From an uncultured Alphaproteobacteria bacterium (lineage in GTDB: Bacteria > Pseudomonadota > Alphaproteobacteria > RF32 > CAG-239): a stretch of 52,876 nt of DNA. Under the pieces are notes generated by a model. That model saw nothing but the letters and a program-made list of their open reading frames with translations, made no database searches and was not told where the DNA came from. Shown here one piece after another: positions 41,291-51,096 of the stretch; the stretch's first letter is position 1; the number at the start of each line of letters is the position of its first letter. Location of the stretch: assembly GCA_934229625.1 (NCBI GenBank), contig CAKQDU010000010.1, positions 1-52,876 of the forward strand. The letters are read 5' to 3'. A program made the translations under genes and the position numbers.

Positions 41291-42412
41291 TTAATACACT
41301 TTATTCATATTGCCGTTTTCATAGCGGTAAATGGCATAAGATTCGCTGGTGCTTGGCGCGCCGTTATGAAACATTTGACTGCCAAATTCGGTTTTTACTC
41401 CTTTGGAAGCCTGAGACGAAACCTTGTTATAGTTAAAAGATTTTGCGGCAGTAACCAAATTTTTCCATAAGTTTACTGCGGAGTATCCGTATAGGGACAA
41501 ACCATCGGCGTCAAAACCATTCAGCCTAAGCTTTACTAAAGTTTCCGCAAATTCAGGGTCTTCTTCTTTTCCGCGCAATGCCATAAAATAGACACCATCC
41601 GCCAATTCATCCATATATTCAAAAAACTCGCTTCCGGCCGTGTATTTATTAACAAACACTGCCATGTCATTTTTTCGGTCTTTTAAGGCGTATGCCATTT
41701 TCCGAATATTTTTCGGATATCCCAAAACAAATGCCGCCGTATTGCCATCGGCTAAAACATGGTCGGCTAGTTTTTTATAGTCTTTATTGGTTAATTCATA
41801 AAAATATGAGCCTAATACTACCGATTTACCATGTTTGCGAAACTCGTTTTCAATAGCTTTTGCTTCTTCTGTGCTTTCCGCGTCGGAAGAATTATAAATA
41901 ACCGCAACTTGTTCTCCGGCCATATTAGCATTGTAATAATCAAAAAAATCTTTAGCTTGCTGATTGGTGTAACCCAGCATTTTTACCAAGCCTTTTTTAA
42001 TGGTTTTGGCCTGCGTGTAGTTGACTGTTGTCGGAATAATTTGAAATAATTGTCCTTTTGCGTAAATATCTGCAACTTTATCAAATGAATTTGCGCAATA
42101 AGGTCCGATTACAAGTTTGATATTTTTTTGTTTGAGAATGGTAAGCATTTGCGCGGTTGAAACAGCTATGCTATCGTTGCATTGGTCGTCAATAGTTAAA
42201 AGTTCAATTTTTTTTCCAAGCAGTCCGCCGTTATTATTTATTTCATCAACGGCTCTTTGCACTCCTTTAGTTAATTCTGCGCCTTGCTGTTGATATGAAC
42301 CAGCTTTTGGGGCGACTAAAGAGATTGTGACGTTGTCTGTCTTTGCCAAAGCAGGCAAACACATTGCTGTCAAGCTAAAAAATATCAACAAACTGCGCAG
42401 CATAACAATCAT
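41291..42412 (-). CDS. Periplasmic branched-chain amino acid-type binding protein
   Basis: A 373-residue type I periplasmic binding protein. The signal peptide (LRSLLIFFSLTAMCLPALA, about residues 5-23) precedes the mature start KTDNVTISLVAPKAG. The fold is recognised by GAELTKGVQRAVDEINNNGG and LLGKKIELLTIDDQC, the LivJ pattern. It should deliver amino acids or related ligands to an ABC importer, but no LivHMGF genes are nearby, so it stands alone. An ATG 9 nt downstream is also possible. The ligand is unknown. Confidence 0.87.
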   Translation of the reverse strand: MIVMLRSLLIFFSLTAMCLPALAKTDNVTISLVAPKAGSYQQQGAELTKGVQRAVDEINNNGGLLGKKIELLTIDDQCNDSIAVSTAQMLTILKQKNIKLVIGPYCANSFDKVADIYAKGQLFQIIPTTVNYTQAKTIKKGLVKMLGYTNQQAKDFFDYYNANMAGEQVAVIYNSSDAESTEEAKAIENEFRKHGKSVVLGSYFYELTNKDYKKLADHVLADGNTAAFVLGYPKNIRKMAYALKDRKNDMAVFVNKYTAGSEFFEYMDELADGVYFMALRGKEEDPEFAETLVKLRLNGFDADGLSLYGYSAVNLWKNLVTAAKSFNYNKVSSQASKGVKTEFGSQMFHNGAPSTSESYAIYRYENGNMNKVY

Positions 42413-42532
42413 ATTCCCTTTATTTATTGAACTTCAATATATAGATGTAAATTTATAATTGCAATAGTTTAATAGCCTATTGCCAAGTGTTGGGGATTGG
42501 TGTATATATAACAGCTGTTTGGAGTTCTTAAT

Positions 42533-45349
42533 ATGTCGGAAAGTAAGTATATAGAAATCAGAGGCGCTCGCCAGCATAATTTGAAAAATGTGGATATAAA
42601 TATTCCCAAAAACAGTCTGACCGTGATTACAGGTCTTTCCGGTTCTGGTAAATCTTCTTTGGCGTTTGACACAATCTATGCCGAGGGACAACGGCGCTAT
42701 GTTGAAAGTTTGTCGTCATACGCTCGCCAATTTTTGGATTTACAGAACAAACCGGATGTGGATTCGATAGAAGGATTGTCGCCGGCAATTTCTATAGAAC
42801 AAAAAACTACATCGCACAATCCGCGCTCCACCGTTGGCACGGTTACCGAAATTTATGACTATATGCGTTTGCTGTGGGCAAGAGCCGGAACTCCTTATTC
42901 TCCGGCAACCGGATTGCCGATTGAGGCGCAGTCGGTTTCTCAGATGGTGGATAAAATTTTGGCCATGCCGGAAGGAACAAAACTGATTTTGCTTGCTCCG
43001 ATTGCCCGCGGTAAAAAAGGCGAGTTTAAAAAAGAATTTGCCGAATTGCAGAAAAAAGGTTTTCAGCGTGTTAATATTGATGATGAAATTTATAATATAG
43101 AAGAACTGCCGGAGCTGAACAAAAATCAAAAACACGATATAGAAGTGGTGGTAGACCGCATTATCATTAAGCAAGGTATTGAAAGCCGTGTCAGTCAATC
43201 GGTTGAAACAGCTCTGAAGTTAAGCGACGGGTTGCTGTATGTCGAAAATATGGCGGATAAAAAACGCCAGACGTTTTCTTCTAAATTTGCTTGTCCGGTG
43301 TCAGGCTTTACGATTGAAGAAATTGAGCCGCGTTTGTTTTCGTTCAACAATCCGCAAGGAGCTTGCCCGTGTTGCGGCGGTTTGGGAGCGAGTTTATATA
43401 TGGACCCTGAACTTGTGGTGCCAAACGAAAATTTGAGCTTGTCCGGAGGAGCTATAGCTCCGTGGTCGGTCAGCAGTCACTCGATGTTTTATAGGCAAAC
43501 GCTCGATTCTCTGTGCGAATATCTGGAAATATCCAACAAAACGCCGTGGAAAGATTTGCCGGCGTATGCGCAGGAAACGATTTTATACGGTTCAGGCAAT
43601 AAGTGTGTGCCGATGGTTTATTCCCGTTTTGTCACTGATAAACCGTTTGAAGGTGTGATTCCAAATATGGAACGCCGTTTTTTAGAAACGGATTCGGCGG
43701 CGAGCCGGGAAGAATTGGCGCATTATCAGTCGGCGGCTCCGTGTGAGTGCTGTCACGGAAAACGCCTTAAACCAGAGGCTTTGGCGGTTAAAATTTGCGG
43801 TAAGGATATTATCGAGGCATCGGATATGTCCATTAAGCAAGCCTTGAATTGGTTTAGCGGGGTAGAAGCGCAATTAACGCCGCAAAAACAAGAAATAGCT
43901 CATAAAATCATTAAAGAAATCGTTGAACGTCTGCGCTTTTTGAATAATGTCGGCTTGGATTATTTAACTATGTCACGCCAATCCGGAACTCTTTCCGGCG
44001 GAGAAGCGCAGAGGATTCGCTTGGCATCGCAAATCGGTTCCGGCTTGACCGGCGTTATGTATGTTTTGGACGAGCCGTCCATCGGGTTGCACCAACGCGA
44101 CAATGACAAGCTGCTGGCAACGCTTACGCGTTTGCGCGACATAGGCAATACTGTTATTGTGGTAGAACATGATGAAGACGCTATGCGCGCGGCTGATTTT
44201 TTGGTTGATATGGGACCGGGAGCCGGCTCCAACGGCGGAAACGTGGTGGCTGCTGGTACTGTTGCCGAAGTGTTGAAAAACAAAAATAGTCTGACGGCAC
44301 AATATTTAAATGGAGAAAAATATATTGCCGTGCCGTCGATTCGCCGTAAAGGAAACGGAAAATTTTTGGAATTGACCGGAGCAAAAACAAATAATCTGAA
44401 AAATGTTGATTTAAAGATTCCTTTGGGAACATTCACATGTGTGACAGGGATTTCCGGCGGCGGTAAATCGTCATTGATTTTGGAAACCTTATGCAAGGCT
44501 ATTGATAAAGAGTTGAACGGCAGCCGCATTCCAACCGGAAAATATGACAAACTGATTGGTTTAAGGTATATTGATAAAGTAATAGATATCGACCAGTCGC
44601 CAATCGGACGTACGCCGCGTTCTAACCCTGCTACTTATACCGGCGTGTTTACCAACATACGCGATTGGTTTGCCGGACTTCCTGAGGCTAAAGCTCGCGG
44701 CTATACATCTGGAAGGTTTTCATTTAACGTTGCCGGCGGTCGCTGCGAGGCTTGCAAAGGCGACGGCGTGATGAAAATTGAAATGAACTTTTTACCTGAC
44801 GTTTATGTCCCTTGTGACAGCTGTCATGGCAGCAGATATAACAGAGAAACTCTGCAGGTCAAATTTAAAGACAAGTCAATTGCTGATGTTTTGGATATGA
44901 CAATAGATGACGCTTATTACTTTTTTGAGAACATTCCGGCAATTAAAAATAAGCTGGATTTGCTGCGCCGTGTCGGCTTGGGATATATTCATCTGGGGCA
45001 ATCTGCGCCGACGCTTTCCGGCGGCGAGGCGCAGCGTATTAAGCTTTCAAAAGAATTGAGCAAAAAGGCTACTGGTAAAACTCTGTATATTTTGGACGAA
45101 CCGACAACCGGACTGCATTTTGAAGACATTAAAAAATTGCTGCAAGTTTTGCAGATGCTGGTGGAACAGGGGAATACAGTAGTGGTTATCGAGCATAATT
45201 TGGATGTGATAAAAACAGCCGATTATATTGTTGATATCGGTCCGGAAGGCGGCGACGGCGGCGGCGAGATAATTGCGGCCGGTACGCCGGAAGAAATTGT
45301 TAAAGTTGCGCGTAGCTATACCGGTAAATATCTGAAAGGCAAACTTTGA
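42533..45349 (+). CDS. uvrA: UvrABC excinuclease subunit A
   Basis: A 938-residue damage sensor of nucleotide excision repair. Both ATPase halves are present: GLSGSGKSSLAFD and later GISGGGKSSLI as Walker A, LSGGEAQRIRLA and LSGGEAQRIKLS as signatures, with VLDEPSIGLHQ and ILDEPTTGLH. Zinc modules CPCCGG, CECCHG and CEACKGDG with CDSCHG are visible. In the second Walker A the usual GSGKST is GGGKSS. The stop overlaps the next gene's start. Confidence 0.97.
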   Translation: MSESKYIEIRGARQHNLKNVDINIPKNSLTVITGLSGSGKSSLAFDTIYAEGQRRYVESLSSYARQFLDLQNKPDVDSIEGLSPAISIEQKTTSHNPRSTVGTVTEIYDYMRLLWARAGTPYSPATGLPIEAQSVSQMVDKILAMPEGTKLILLAPIARGKKGEFKKEFAELQKKGFQRVNIDDEIYNIEELPELNKNQKHDIEVVVDRIIIKQGIESRVSQSVETALKLSDGLLYVENMADKKRQTFSSKFACPVSGFTIEEIEPRLFSFNNPQGACPCCGGLGASLYMDPELVVPNENLSLSGGAIAPWSVSSHSMFYRQTLDSLCEYLEISNKTPWKDLPAYAQETILYGSGNKCVPMVYSRFVTDKPFEGVIPNMERRFLETDSAASREELAHYQSAAPCECCHGKRLKPEALAVKICGKDIIEASDMSIKQALNWFSGVEAQLTPQKQEIAHKIIKEIVERLRFLNNVGLDYLTMSRQSGTLSGGEAQRIRLASQIGSGLTGVMYVLDEPSIGLHQRDNDKLLATLTRLRDIGNTVIVVEHDEDAMRAADFLVDMGPGAGSNGGNVVAAGTVAEVLKNKNSLTAQYLNGEKYIAVPSIRRKGNGKFLELTGAKTNNLKNVDLKIPLGTFTCVTGISGGGKSSLILETLCKAIDKELNGSRIPTGKYDKLIGLRYIDKVIDIDQSPIGRTPRSNPATYTGVFTNIRDWFAGLPEAKARGYTSGRFSFNVAGGRCEACKGDGVMKIEMNFLPDVYVPCDSCHGSRYNRETLQVKFKDKSIADVLDMTIDDAYYFFENIPAIKNKLDLLRRVGLGYIHLGQSAPTLSGGEAQRIKLSKELSKKATGKTLYILDEPTTGLHFEDIKKLLQVLQMLVEQGNTVVVIEHNLDVIKTADYIVDIGPEGGDGGGEIIAAGTPEEIVKVARSYTGKYLKGKL

Positions 45350-46452
45350 TGAAAAAGCGGCTCTATATAGTGCGCCACGGTGAAACAGAATATAACGCCA
45401 GAGGAATCTGTCAGGGACAAAAACTTAATATCGGTCTTACCGAAGATGGTCGGCGGCAGGCAAAAGCGGCGGCGGCAAAACTTGAAAATTTTAATGCCGG
45501 TGCGCTTTATACCAGTCCGATGCTTCGAGCCTATGAAACAGCGCGGATAATCGGCCATCATTTACATCTGAAACCAAACATTCATAACGGCCTGATAGAA
45601 GGAAATTTTGGTATTGCCGAGGGAGTTTCTATGGAAATTGTCAGACGTTGGCCTGAATTTGCCGATTGGACAAATCCTGATTCTGCATATTTAGATTCAC
45701 ATTATAAAGACGGTGAGAGCAAAAGATTTATCAGAGACAGAGCTATGCGCGCGCTTGAAGATATTTGCAATATCTGTGATGCAGATGATATCATAATTGT
45801 AACCCATAGTGCGGTGGCTCGTCTGTTGAATTGGACGGCCGGAAGCACAGTACGGCGGATAATGCCAAATGCCGCAATTTCCGAGCTTGAGTATGAAGAT
45901 GGAAAATTGTTTCAGCAAAAAAATAAATTATTGCTGCTATCTTGTTGCGCTCCATGCTCTTGCGCCGTGATTAAAAAAATGGCACAAGAAAATATGGATG
46001 TCACAGTTGCGTTTTATAATCCGAATATCCGCCCGAAAGAGGAATATGACAAACGCTGTGCCGAAAATAAACGGGTTTGCGAGCTATATGGCGTGCCGTT
46101 TATAGAACTTGAGTATGATAATGAACGCTGGTGCGCGCTTACAAAAGGTTTGGAAAATGAGCCTGAGCGAGGCAGTCGTTGTTCTGTTTGTTTTGAAATG
46201 CGTTTACAACGGGTTATGGAATATGCCAAAGCTAACGGCTATACGGCAGTTGCTTCGGTTTTAGGCGTGTCACGCTATAAAAATTTGGAACAAGTGAACG
46301 CCGCGGCGGCTAAGGCCGGTCAAATTGTTGATTTCCCGTATAAGCAGATTGAGGGGCGTAAAAACGGTATGCAGGAATTGCGCCAGCAGCTGATAGAAGA
46401 ATTGAATTTGTATAATCAAGATTATTGCGGCTGCAAACCGCGTCATTTATAA
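45349..46452 (+). CDS. Fusion of histidine phosphatase and QueH epoxyqueuosine reductase
   Basis: A 367-residue two-domain protein. Residues 1-195 are a histidine phosphatase: phospho-accepting YIVRHGETEYN near residue 9 and the second His in IVTHSAVARLLN. Residues 200-367 are QueH (DUF208): LLLSCCAPCSCAVIKKM, FYNPNIRPKEEYDKRC, SRCSVCFEMRLQR and the final DYCGCKPRHL, with cysteine pairs for metal cofactor binding. QueH performs the last step of queuosine synthesis in tRNA. ATG 45349 overlaps the uvrA stop. Whether the phosphatase acts in queuosine metabolism is unknown. Confidence 0.88.
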   Translation: MKKRLYIVRHGETEYNARGICQGQKLNIGLTEDGRRQAKAAAAKLENFNAGALYTSPMLRAYETARIIGHHLHLKPNIHNGLIEGNFGIAEGVSMEIVRRWPEFADWTNPDSAYLDSHYKDGESKRFIRDRAMRALEDICNICDADDIIIVTHSAVARLLNWTAGSTVRRIMPNAAISELEYEDGKLFQQKNKLLLLSCCAPCSCAVIKKMAQENMDVTVAFYNPNIRPKEEYDKRCAENKRVCELYGVPFIELEYDNERWCALTKGLENEPERGSRCSVCFEMRLQRVMEYAKANGYTAVASVLGVSRYKNLEQVNAAAAKAGQIVDFPYKQIEGRKNGMQELRQQLIEELNLYNQDYCGCKPRHL

Positions 46453-46468
46453 AAAAGGAGAATAAAAT

Positions 46469-47449
46469 ATGCAAAAAATTATTCCGCAGAAATTACAAAA
46501 AGGCGATAAAGTTATGATTGTGGCTCCGTCGCGTGGACTGAAAATTATCGGGCAAGATACTCGAAAAATTGCAACAGAAAGATTGCAAAAACTTGGACTG
46601 ACAGTTGAATACGCGCCGCATACCACGGATGAAAACTGGAATATGATGGGTTCAAGTTCTATCTCCGACCGTGTTGACGATATTATGACCGCGTTTAAAG
46701 ACAAGTCGGTTAAAGCGATTTTCACCATTATCGGCGGATTTAATTCTAATCAGATTATTCCTCATTTAGATTATGATGTTATTCGCCAAAATCCGAAAAT
46801 TATCTGCGGTTTTTCGGATATTACAGCTTTGTTGGCGGCAATTGAGGCTAAAACAGGACTTGAAGTTTATTATGGTCCGCATTTCAGTTCTTTAGGTATG
46901 AAAAAAGGCTGTGATTATACTTTGGAATATATGGAAAAAATGTTGTTTGCCGATGAAACGGTAAAAGTTGAGCCTGCCGCCGAATGGAGCGACGATTTGT
47001 GGTTTATTGACCAAGAAAATCGTGAATTTATTAAAAACGAGGGTTATTGGACAATTCATTCCGGCAACGCCGAAGGTACAATTAAAGGCGGAAATCTCTG
47101 CACTTTTAATTTGCTTCTGGGTACGGAATATCGTCCGGCGTTTGCAAAGGATACAATTTTGTTTGTTGAGGATTTTGAAACAACTAATCCGACCACGTTT
47201 GACCGTGATTTGCAAGCTTTGTGCTATCAGCCGGATTTTAAGAATGTTAAGGCTTTGGTTATCGGCCGTTTTCAAAAGAAATCGGAAATCAGCCGCGAGA
47301 TTTTGGAATTTATAATCAACAACAAGCCGGAGTTGGAAAATTTGCCGGTGATTGCCAATGTTGATTTTGGGCATGCAACTCCAATATTGACCATTCCATT
47401 GGGCGGCCATGCAAAGCTAGAAAACGGCAAACTTACATTGTCTAAATAA
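46469..47449 (+). CDS. S66-family peptidase (LD-carboxypeptidase or MccF-like)
   Basis: A 326-residue serine peptidase. The family start is KGDKVMIVAPSRGLK; the nucleophile Ser is in ICGFSDITALL (about residue 115); Glu is in the segment FVEDFE; His is in FGHATPILTIPLGGHA. S66 members cut the L,D-bond of murein tetrapeptides during recycling (LdcA) or give self-immunity to microcin C (MccF). The long middle with GTIKGGNLCTFNLLLGTEY fits both. AAGGAG lies before the ATG. Confidence 0.88.
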   Translation: MQKIIPQKLQKGDKVMIVAPSRGLKIIGQDTRKIATERLQKLGLTVEYAPHTTDENWNMMGSSSISDRVDDIMTAFKDKSVKAIFTIIGGFNSNQIIPHLDYDVIRQNPKIICGFSDITALLAAIEAKTGLEVYYGPHFSSLGMKKGCDYTLEYMEKMLFADETVKVEPAAEWSDDLWFIDQENREFIKNEGYWTIHSGNAEGTIKGGNLCTFNLLLGTEYRPAFAKDTILFVEDFETTNPTTFDRDLQALCYQPDFKNVKALVIGRFQKKSEISREILEFIINNKPELENLPVIANVDFGHATPILTIPLGGHAKLENGKLTLSK

Positions 47450-47454
47450 TCAAA

Positions 47455-47487
47455 AAGGCCGGAGCAAAATTCCGGCCTTGAATTTTT
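47455..47487. terminator. Bidirectional terminator
   Basis: AAGGCCGGA and TCCGGCCTT form a perfect 9-bp stem with T-rich flanks on both sides, between two convergent genes. Confidence 0.88.
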
Positions 47488-49780
47488 ACGCCAGTTGGGT
47501 GCGGTACAAAGCCGCATAAGCGCCTTTCTTTTTCAGCAGCTCATCATGCGAGCCTTTTTCAACAATCTGTCCATCGTTTATAACTACAATACAATCGGCG
47601 TTGCGGACTGTTGACAATCGATGCGCAATAACCATTACCGTCCGGTCTTTCATCAGGTTATCTATTGCGTGCTGCACTACAGCTTCCGATTTGTTGTCGA
47701 GTGCCGATGTTGCTTCGTCTAAAATCAAAATCGGAGCGTTTTTGATAAAGGCTCTGGCTATGGCAATACGTTGTTTTTGACCTCCGGAAAGTAAAACGCC
47801 GCGTTCGCCTATTTGAGTATCCAATCCATCTTTAAGCGTAGTGATAAATTCATCCAAACAAGCAGAATGAATGGCCTGCTGCAACTGCTGTTCGCTTATA
47901 TCTTGGCGGCCGAATAAAATATTTTCACGTATAGTTCCGCCGAATAAAAAATTATCCTGAAACACAATCGCAATATTGTCGCGCAGGTTATTTATATCTA
48001 AATCTTTGATATTTATGCCATCTAATGTGATAGAGCCTGATTTAACATCATAAAAACGAGGCAAAAGGGATGAAATGGTTGTTTTACCGCCGCCGGAGTT
48101 GCCGACCAAAGCAATAGTTTGTCCTGACTTGATATTTAAGTTGACATTTTTCAAAACCGGTTTATCGGCGACATATTCAAAAGAAACATTTTTATAGCAG
48201 ATATTTCCTTTGCAATGTTCAATGATTTTTGCTTTTTCATTATTGCGTATTGTCGGAACATTATTTAATTTTTCAAACACCCGTTCCACAGCCATAAGTG
48301 AAAAGATAACACCGTTATAGTTGTTGCCTATGGATTTTATCGGATTATAAAGCATAACTAGAGAGGTGATGAAAGAGGCAAAATTACCAACGGTAATTTC
48401 ATTATTTACAATCAAATAGCTTCCGTACCAAATTACAAATGCAATACCAAAAGATGATATAACATGCATTATAGGTGTGATAATGCCGAGTTTTGTTACT
48501 ATCTGTATACCAAGCGAAAATACCTCATTGATAGATTTTACAAATTTTTCTTTGCAAAAATCATAAAGATTATAAGCAGTAATAATTCTATTACCATTAT
48601 AGACTTCATTATAGTGCGTCAGCAAAGAAGCGAGAGCGTTGGCATCTTTGCACACAACTTTTTTCAGCCGTTTTCTAACTTTTGTTAGAGGCATTAAAGC
48701 GCCAAACATCACGATTACGGCAACAATGGCAAGCTGCCACGAATTATAAAATAATACGGCAATCAGGGACAATGACGAAAACAGTCGGGTTGTAAATAAT
48801 TTCATATTGCTCAGCAAGCCGCTGCAGGCAGCTTCGGCATCGTTATTAAACCGGAACAAAACATCGCCCGAATTACCGCAATCAAAAAAAGCTGCGTCGC
48901 TATGCATAAGTTTATTGAATAGTTTTCGTTTAATATCCAGAGCAATTTTGTTGCCAACCCATGTATTCATATAAGTAGCGATATAAGTAAACAGAGCTTG
49001 CAACACGCTGAAAATCACAATCATAAGCGGAATATACATAGTCCATCCGGTTTGTTTTTCAACCAAAACCACATCCATAAAAGGTTTTAGCGACCAGGCA
49101 ATAACCGCGTCCATCATACCTGTCGGAATAGTTATAAGAACAGCCAAAACGGCTCTGAACCAATATGGTTTGGCATATGGCAAAATTAAGGCATAGTTTT
49201 TCAGAGTGTAGATTCCCAGCAGTTTTTCTTTAAGTTTTGTTCTGTACGCATAAGCAAAGACGCAGATTATTATAAAAATTAAGTATAAAAGCAGACTAAA
49301 GCACAAAGAAGTATAATTTATCTGCCGTTTTTGCGGCGGCAAACCGCAGTCCGAGCAGATGGTAATTGCCGCCTGATTATTCATATTAAAACCGACAAGA
49401 TTCGCGCTGTTGTTGATAATATTCAGGTTCTCAGCGGATTCAGGCAGCAAATGTTTAAAGTTTTTTCCTCCGGCAAAAACATCTCCGAGGTTAATATATC
49501 CCTGATAATTACTGATATTCATCTGTAAATTTTTCAGTTCTGATGTATTCAGCGGAATTGTATAGAGTGTCGGTACTTCATTTACAATCGGAGACATAGA
49601 AGTTTTAACCTGTTGTCCGTCAGACAAAGTTGCTGTGACATCTAAATGCGGCGAGCCGTTTCCGCTTATAAAAAAAGAAAGCTTTAGTTCCGGATAGCTA
49701 TACCAAAAATAGGAACTGATAATCAATACGCCCAAAAAACCGCCTAAGCTGAATTTTATTAAATTCTTAAAGTTCATCAT
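47486..49780 (-). CDS. MsbA-like ABC exporter with N-terminal periplasmic domain
   Basis: A 764-residue half-exporter, about 180 residues longer than MsbA at its N-terminus. The extra part has a membrane helix (about 7-27), a periplasmic stretch of about 125 residues with a CSDCG pair, and a second helix (about 152-175). Then follow the six-helix ABC domain and the ATPase: Walker A VGNSGGGKTTIS, signature LSGGQKQRIAIARA, Walker B ILILDEATSALD. MsbA flips lipid A, which fits lpxI/lpxB here, but the substrate cannot be read from sequence. Confidence 0.88.
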   Translation of the reverse strand: MMNFKNLIKFSLGGFLGVLIISSYFWYSYPELKLSFFISGNGSPHLDVTATLSDGQQVKTSMSPIVNEVPTLYTIPLNTSELKNLQMNISNYQGYINLGDVFAGGKNFKHLLPESAENLNIINNSANLVGFNMNNQAAITICSDCGLPPQKRQINYTSLCFSLLLYLIFIIICVFAYAYRTKLKEKLLGIYTLKNYALILPYAKPYWFRAVLAVLITIPTGMMDAVIAWSLKPFMDVVLVEKQTGWTMYIPLMIVIFSVLQALFTYIATYMNTWVGNKIALDIKRKLFNKLMHSDAAFFDCGNSGDVLFRFNNDAEAACSGLLSNMKLFTTRLFSSLSLIAVLFYNSWQLAIVAVIVMFGALMPLTKVRKRLKKVVCKDANALASLLTHYNEVYNGNRIITAYNLYDFCKEKFVKSINEVFSLGIQIVTKLGIITPIMHVISSFGIAFVIWYGSYLIVNNEITVGNFASFITSLVMLYNPIKSIGNNYNGVIFSLMAVERVFEKLNNVPTIRNNEKAKIIEHCKGNICYKNVSFEYVADKPVLKNVNLNIKSGQTIALVGNSGGGKTTISSLLPRFYDVKSGSITLDGINIKDLDINNLRDNIAIVFQDNFLFGGTIRENILFGRQDISEQQLQQAIHSACLDEFITTLKDGLDTQIGERGVLLSGGQKQRIAIARAFIKNAPILILDEATSALDNKSEAVVQHAIDNLMKDRTVMVIAHRLSTVRNADCIVVINDGQIVEKGSHDELLKKKGAYAALYRTQLA

Positions 49781-49914
49781 CTACTCATTGCAATATAAAT
49801 TTAAAACGTACATTATCAATAGAATATTTTTTGCCTTAGAGCAATAAGAATATGCTGATATATGCAATTTCTTAAATATTTTACGTTAAGAATACAATAA
49901 ACAAGGAGAATAAG

Positions 49915-51042
49915 ATGCAAATTGATGAACGTATATCAAAATTGGCGGAAAATATTTTGAAAAATTCCGTGCAATTAAAAAAAGGCGAAAAAATCTATAT
50001 AGAGGCGTTTGGCGCCAGCACCAAAGACTTTTTTAATGAATTGATTAAAGAAACAATAAAGCTTGGAGCTGTTCCGTTCTATTTTTATAACGATGCGTCT
50101 TTTGAAAAAAGTCTGATAGATGGCGCAGACAAACAGCAAATAGAAGTTTATACGGCGATTCACCGGCATCTGATGGAAGACGCAGACTGCTATGTGGCGG
50201 TGCGGGGGTATGACGATGTGTTTGCGCTGTCGGATGTCAATGCGGAATCTATGGATATGTTTGGCAAAATTTTTCAAGAGCAGGTGCATATGCGCACACG
50301 TTTGCCAAAAACTCGTTGGTGTGTTATGCGCTGGCCGAACACCAGTATGGCTGCCATGTCGCGTATGTCGCTGAAACAGTTTGAAGATTTTTATTTTGAG
50401 GCCTGTCTGCTGGACTATCGTAAAATGGGCAAGGCGATGCTGCCGCTTAAAAAATTGATGGATAAAACAGAAAATGTGCATATTAAAGGCAAAGATACGG
50501 ATTTAACTTTTTCGCTTAAAGGTATAAAATCAATTATCTGTGACGGAAAAATGAACATTCCTGATGGAGAAGTCTATAGCGCGCCGGTCAAAGATTCTAT
50601 AAACGGCTATGTTCAGTTTAACACGGACACCATGTATGACGGAGTTTTTTATTCCAACATACGTTTAGAGTTTGAAAACGGCAAAATTATCAAAGGAACA
50701 TCTTTGGTTAACGATGATAAATTCCAAAAAATGCTGGATTTGGATGCTGGCAGCCGTTATATCGGTGAATTTGCTTTTGGCGTTAATCCCTATATAACCC
50801 ACCCGATTCTGGATATTTTATTTGATGAAAAAACCTGCGGTTCATTTCATATGGCGATAGGTAATTCTTATGAAGATGAGACAAATAACGGCAACAAATC
50901 ATCAATACATTGGGATTTGGTGAAAATTCAAACTCCGGAGCATGGCGGCGGAGAAATTTGGTTTGACGATGTTTTAATCAGAAAAGACGGTATATTTATC
51001 TTACCTGAGTTGAAAGAGCTAAATCCTGAAAATCTTAAATAG
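49915..51042 (+). CDS. M29-family aminopeptidase
   Basis: A 375-residue metallo-aminopeptidase of the AmpS/PepS type. Recognised by KLAENILKNSVQLKKGEKIY at the start, the metal-binding region MNIPDGEVYSAPVKDSING, and the C-terminal SFHMAIGNSYEDE with SSIHWDLVKI, which carry His and Glu ligands. Cytosolic and broad for N-terminal residues. AAGGAG lies upstream of the ATG. It is a single gene. Confidence 0.9.
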   Translation: MQIDERISKLAENILKNSVQLKKGEKIYIEAFGASTKDFFNELIKETIKLGAVPFYFYNDASFEKSLIDGADKQQIEVYTAIHRHLMEDADCYVAVRGYDDVFALSDVNAESMDMFGKIFQEQVHMRTRLPKTRWCVMRWPNTSMAAMSRMSLKQFEDFYFEACLLDYRKMGKAMLPLKKLMDKTENVHIKGKDTDLTFSLKGIKSIICDGKMNIPDGEVYSAPVKDSINGYVQFNTDTMYDGVFYSNIRLEFENGKIIKGTSLVNDDKFQKMLDLDAGSRYIGEFAFGVNPYITHPILDILFDEKTCGSFHMAIGNSYEDETNNGNKSSIHWDLVKIQTPEHGGGEIWFDDVLIRKDGIFILPELKELNPENLK

Positions 51043-51096
51043 AAATTAAGGAACATAAGCTAAAATTCAGATAATTTGAAATAAGGAATTTAAGAC

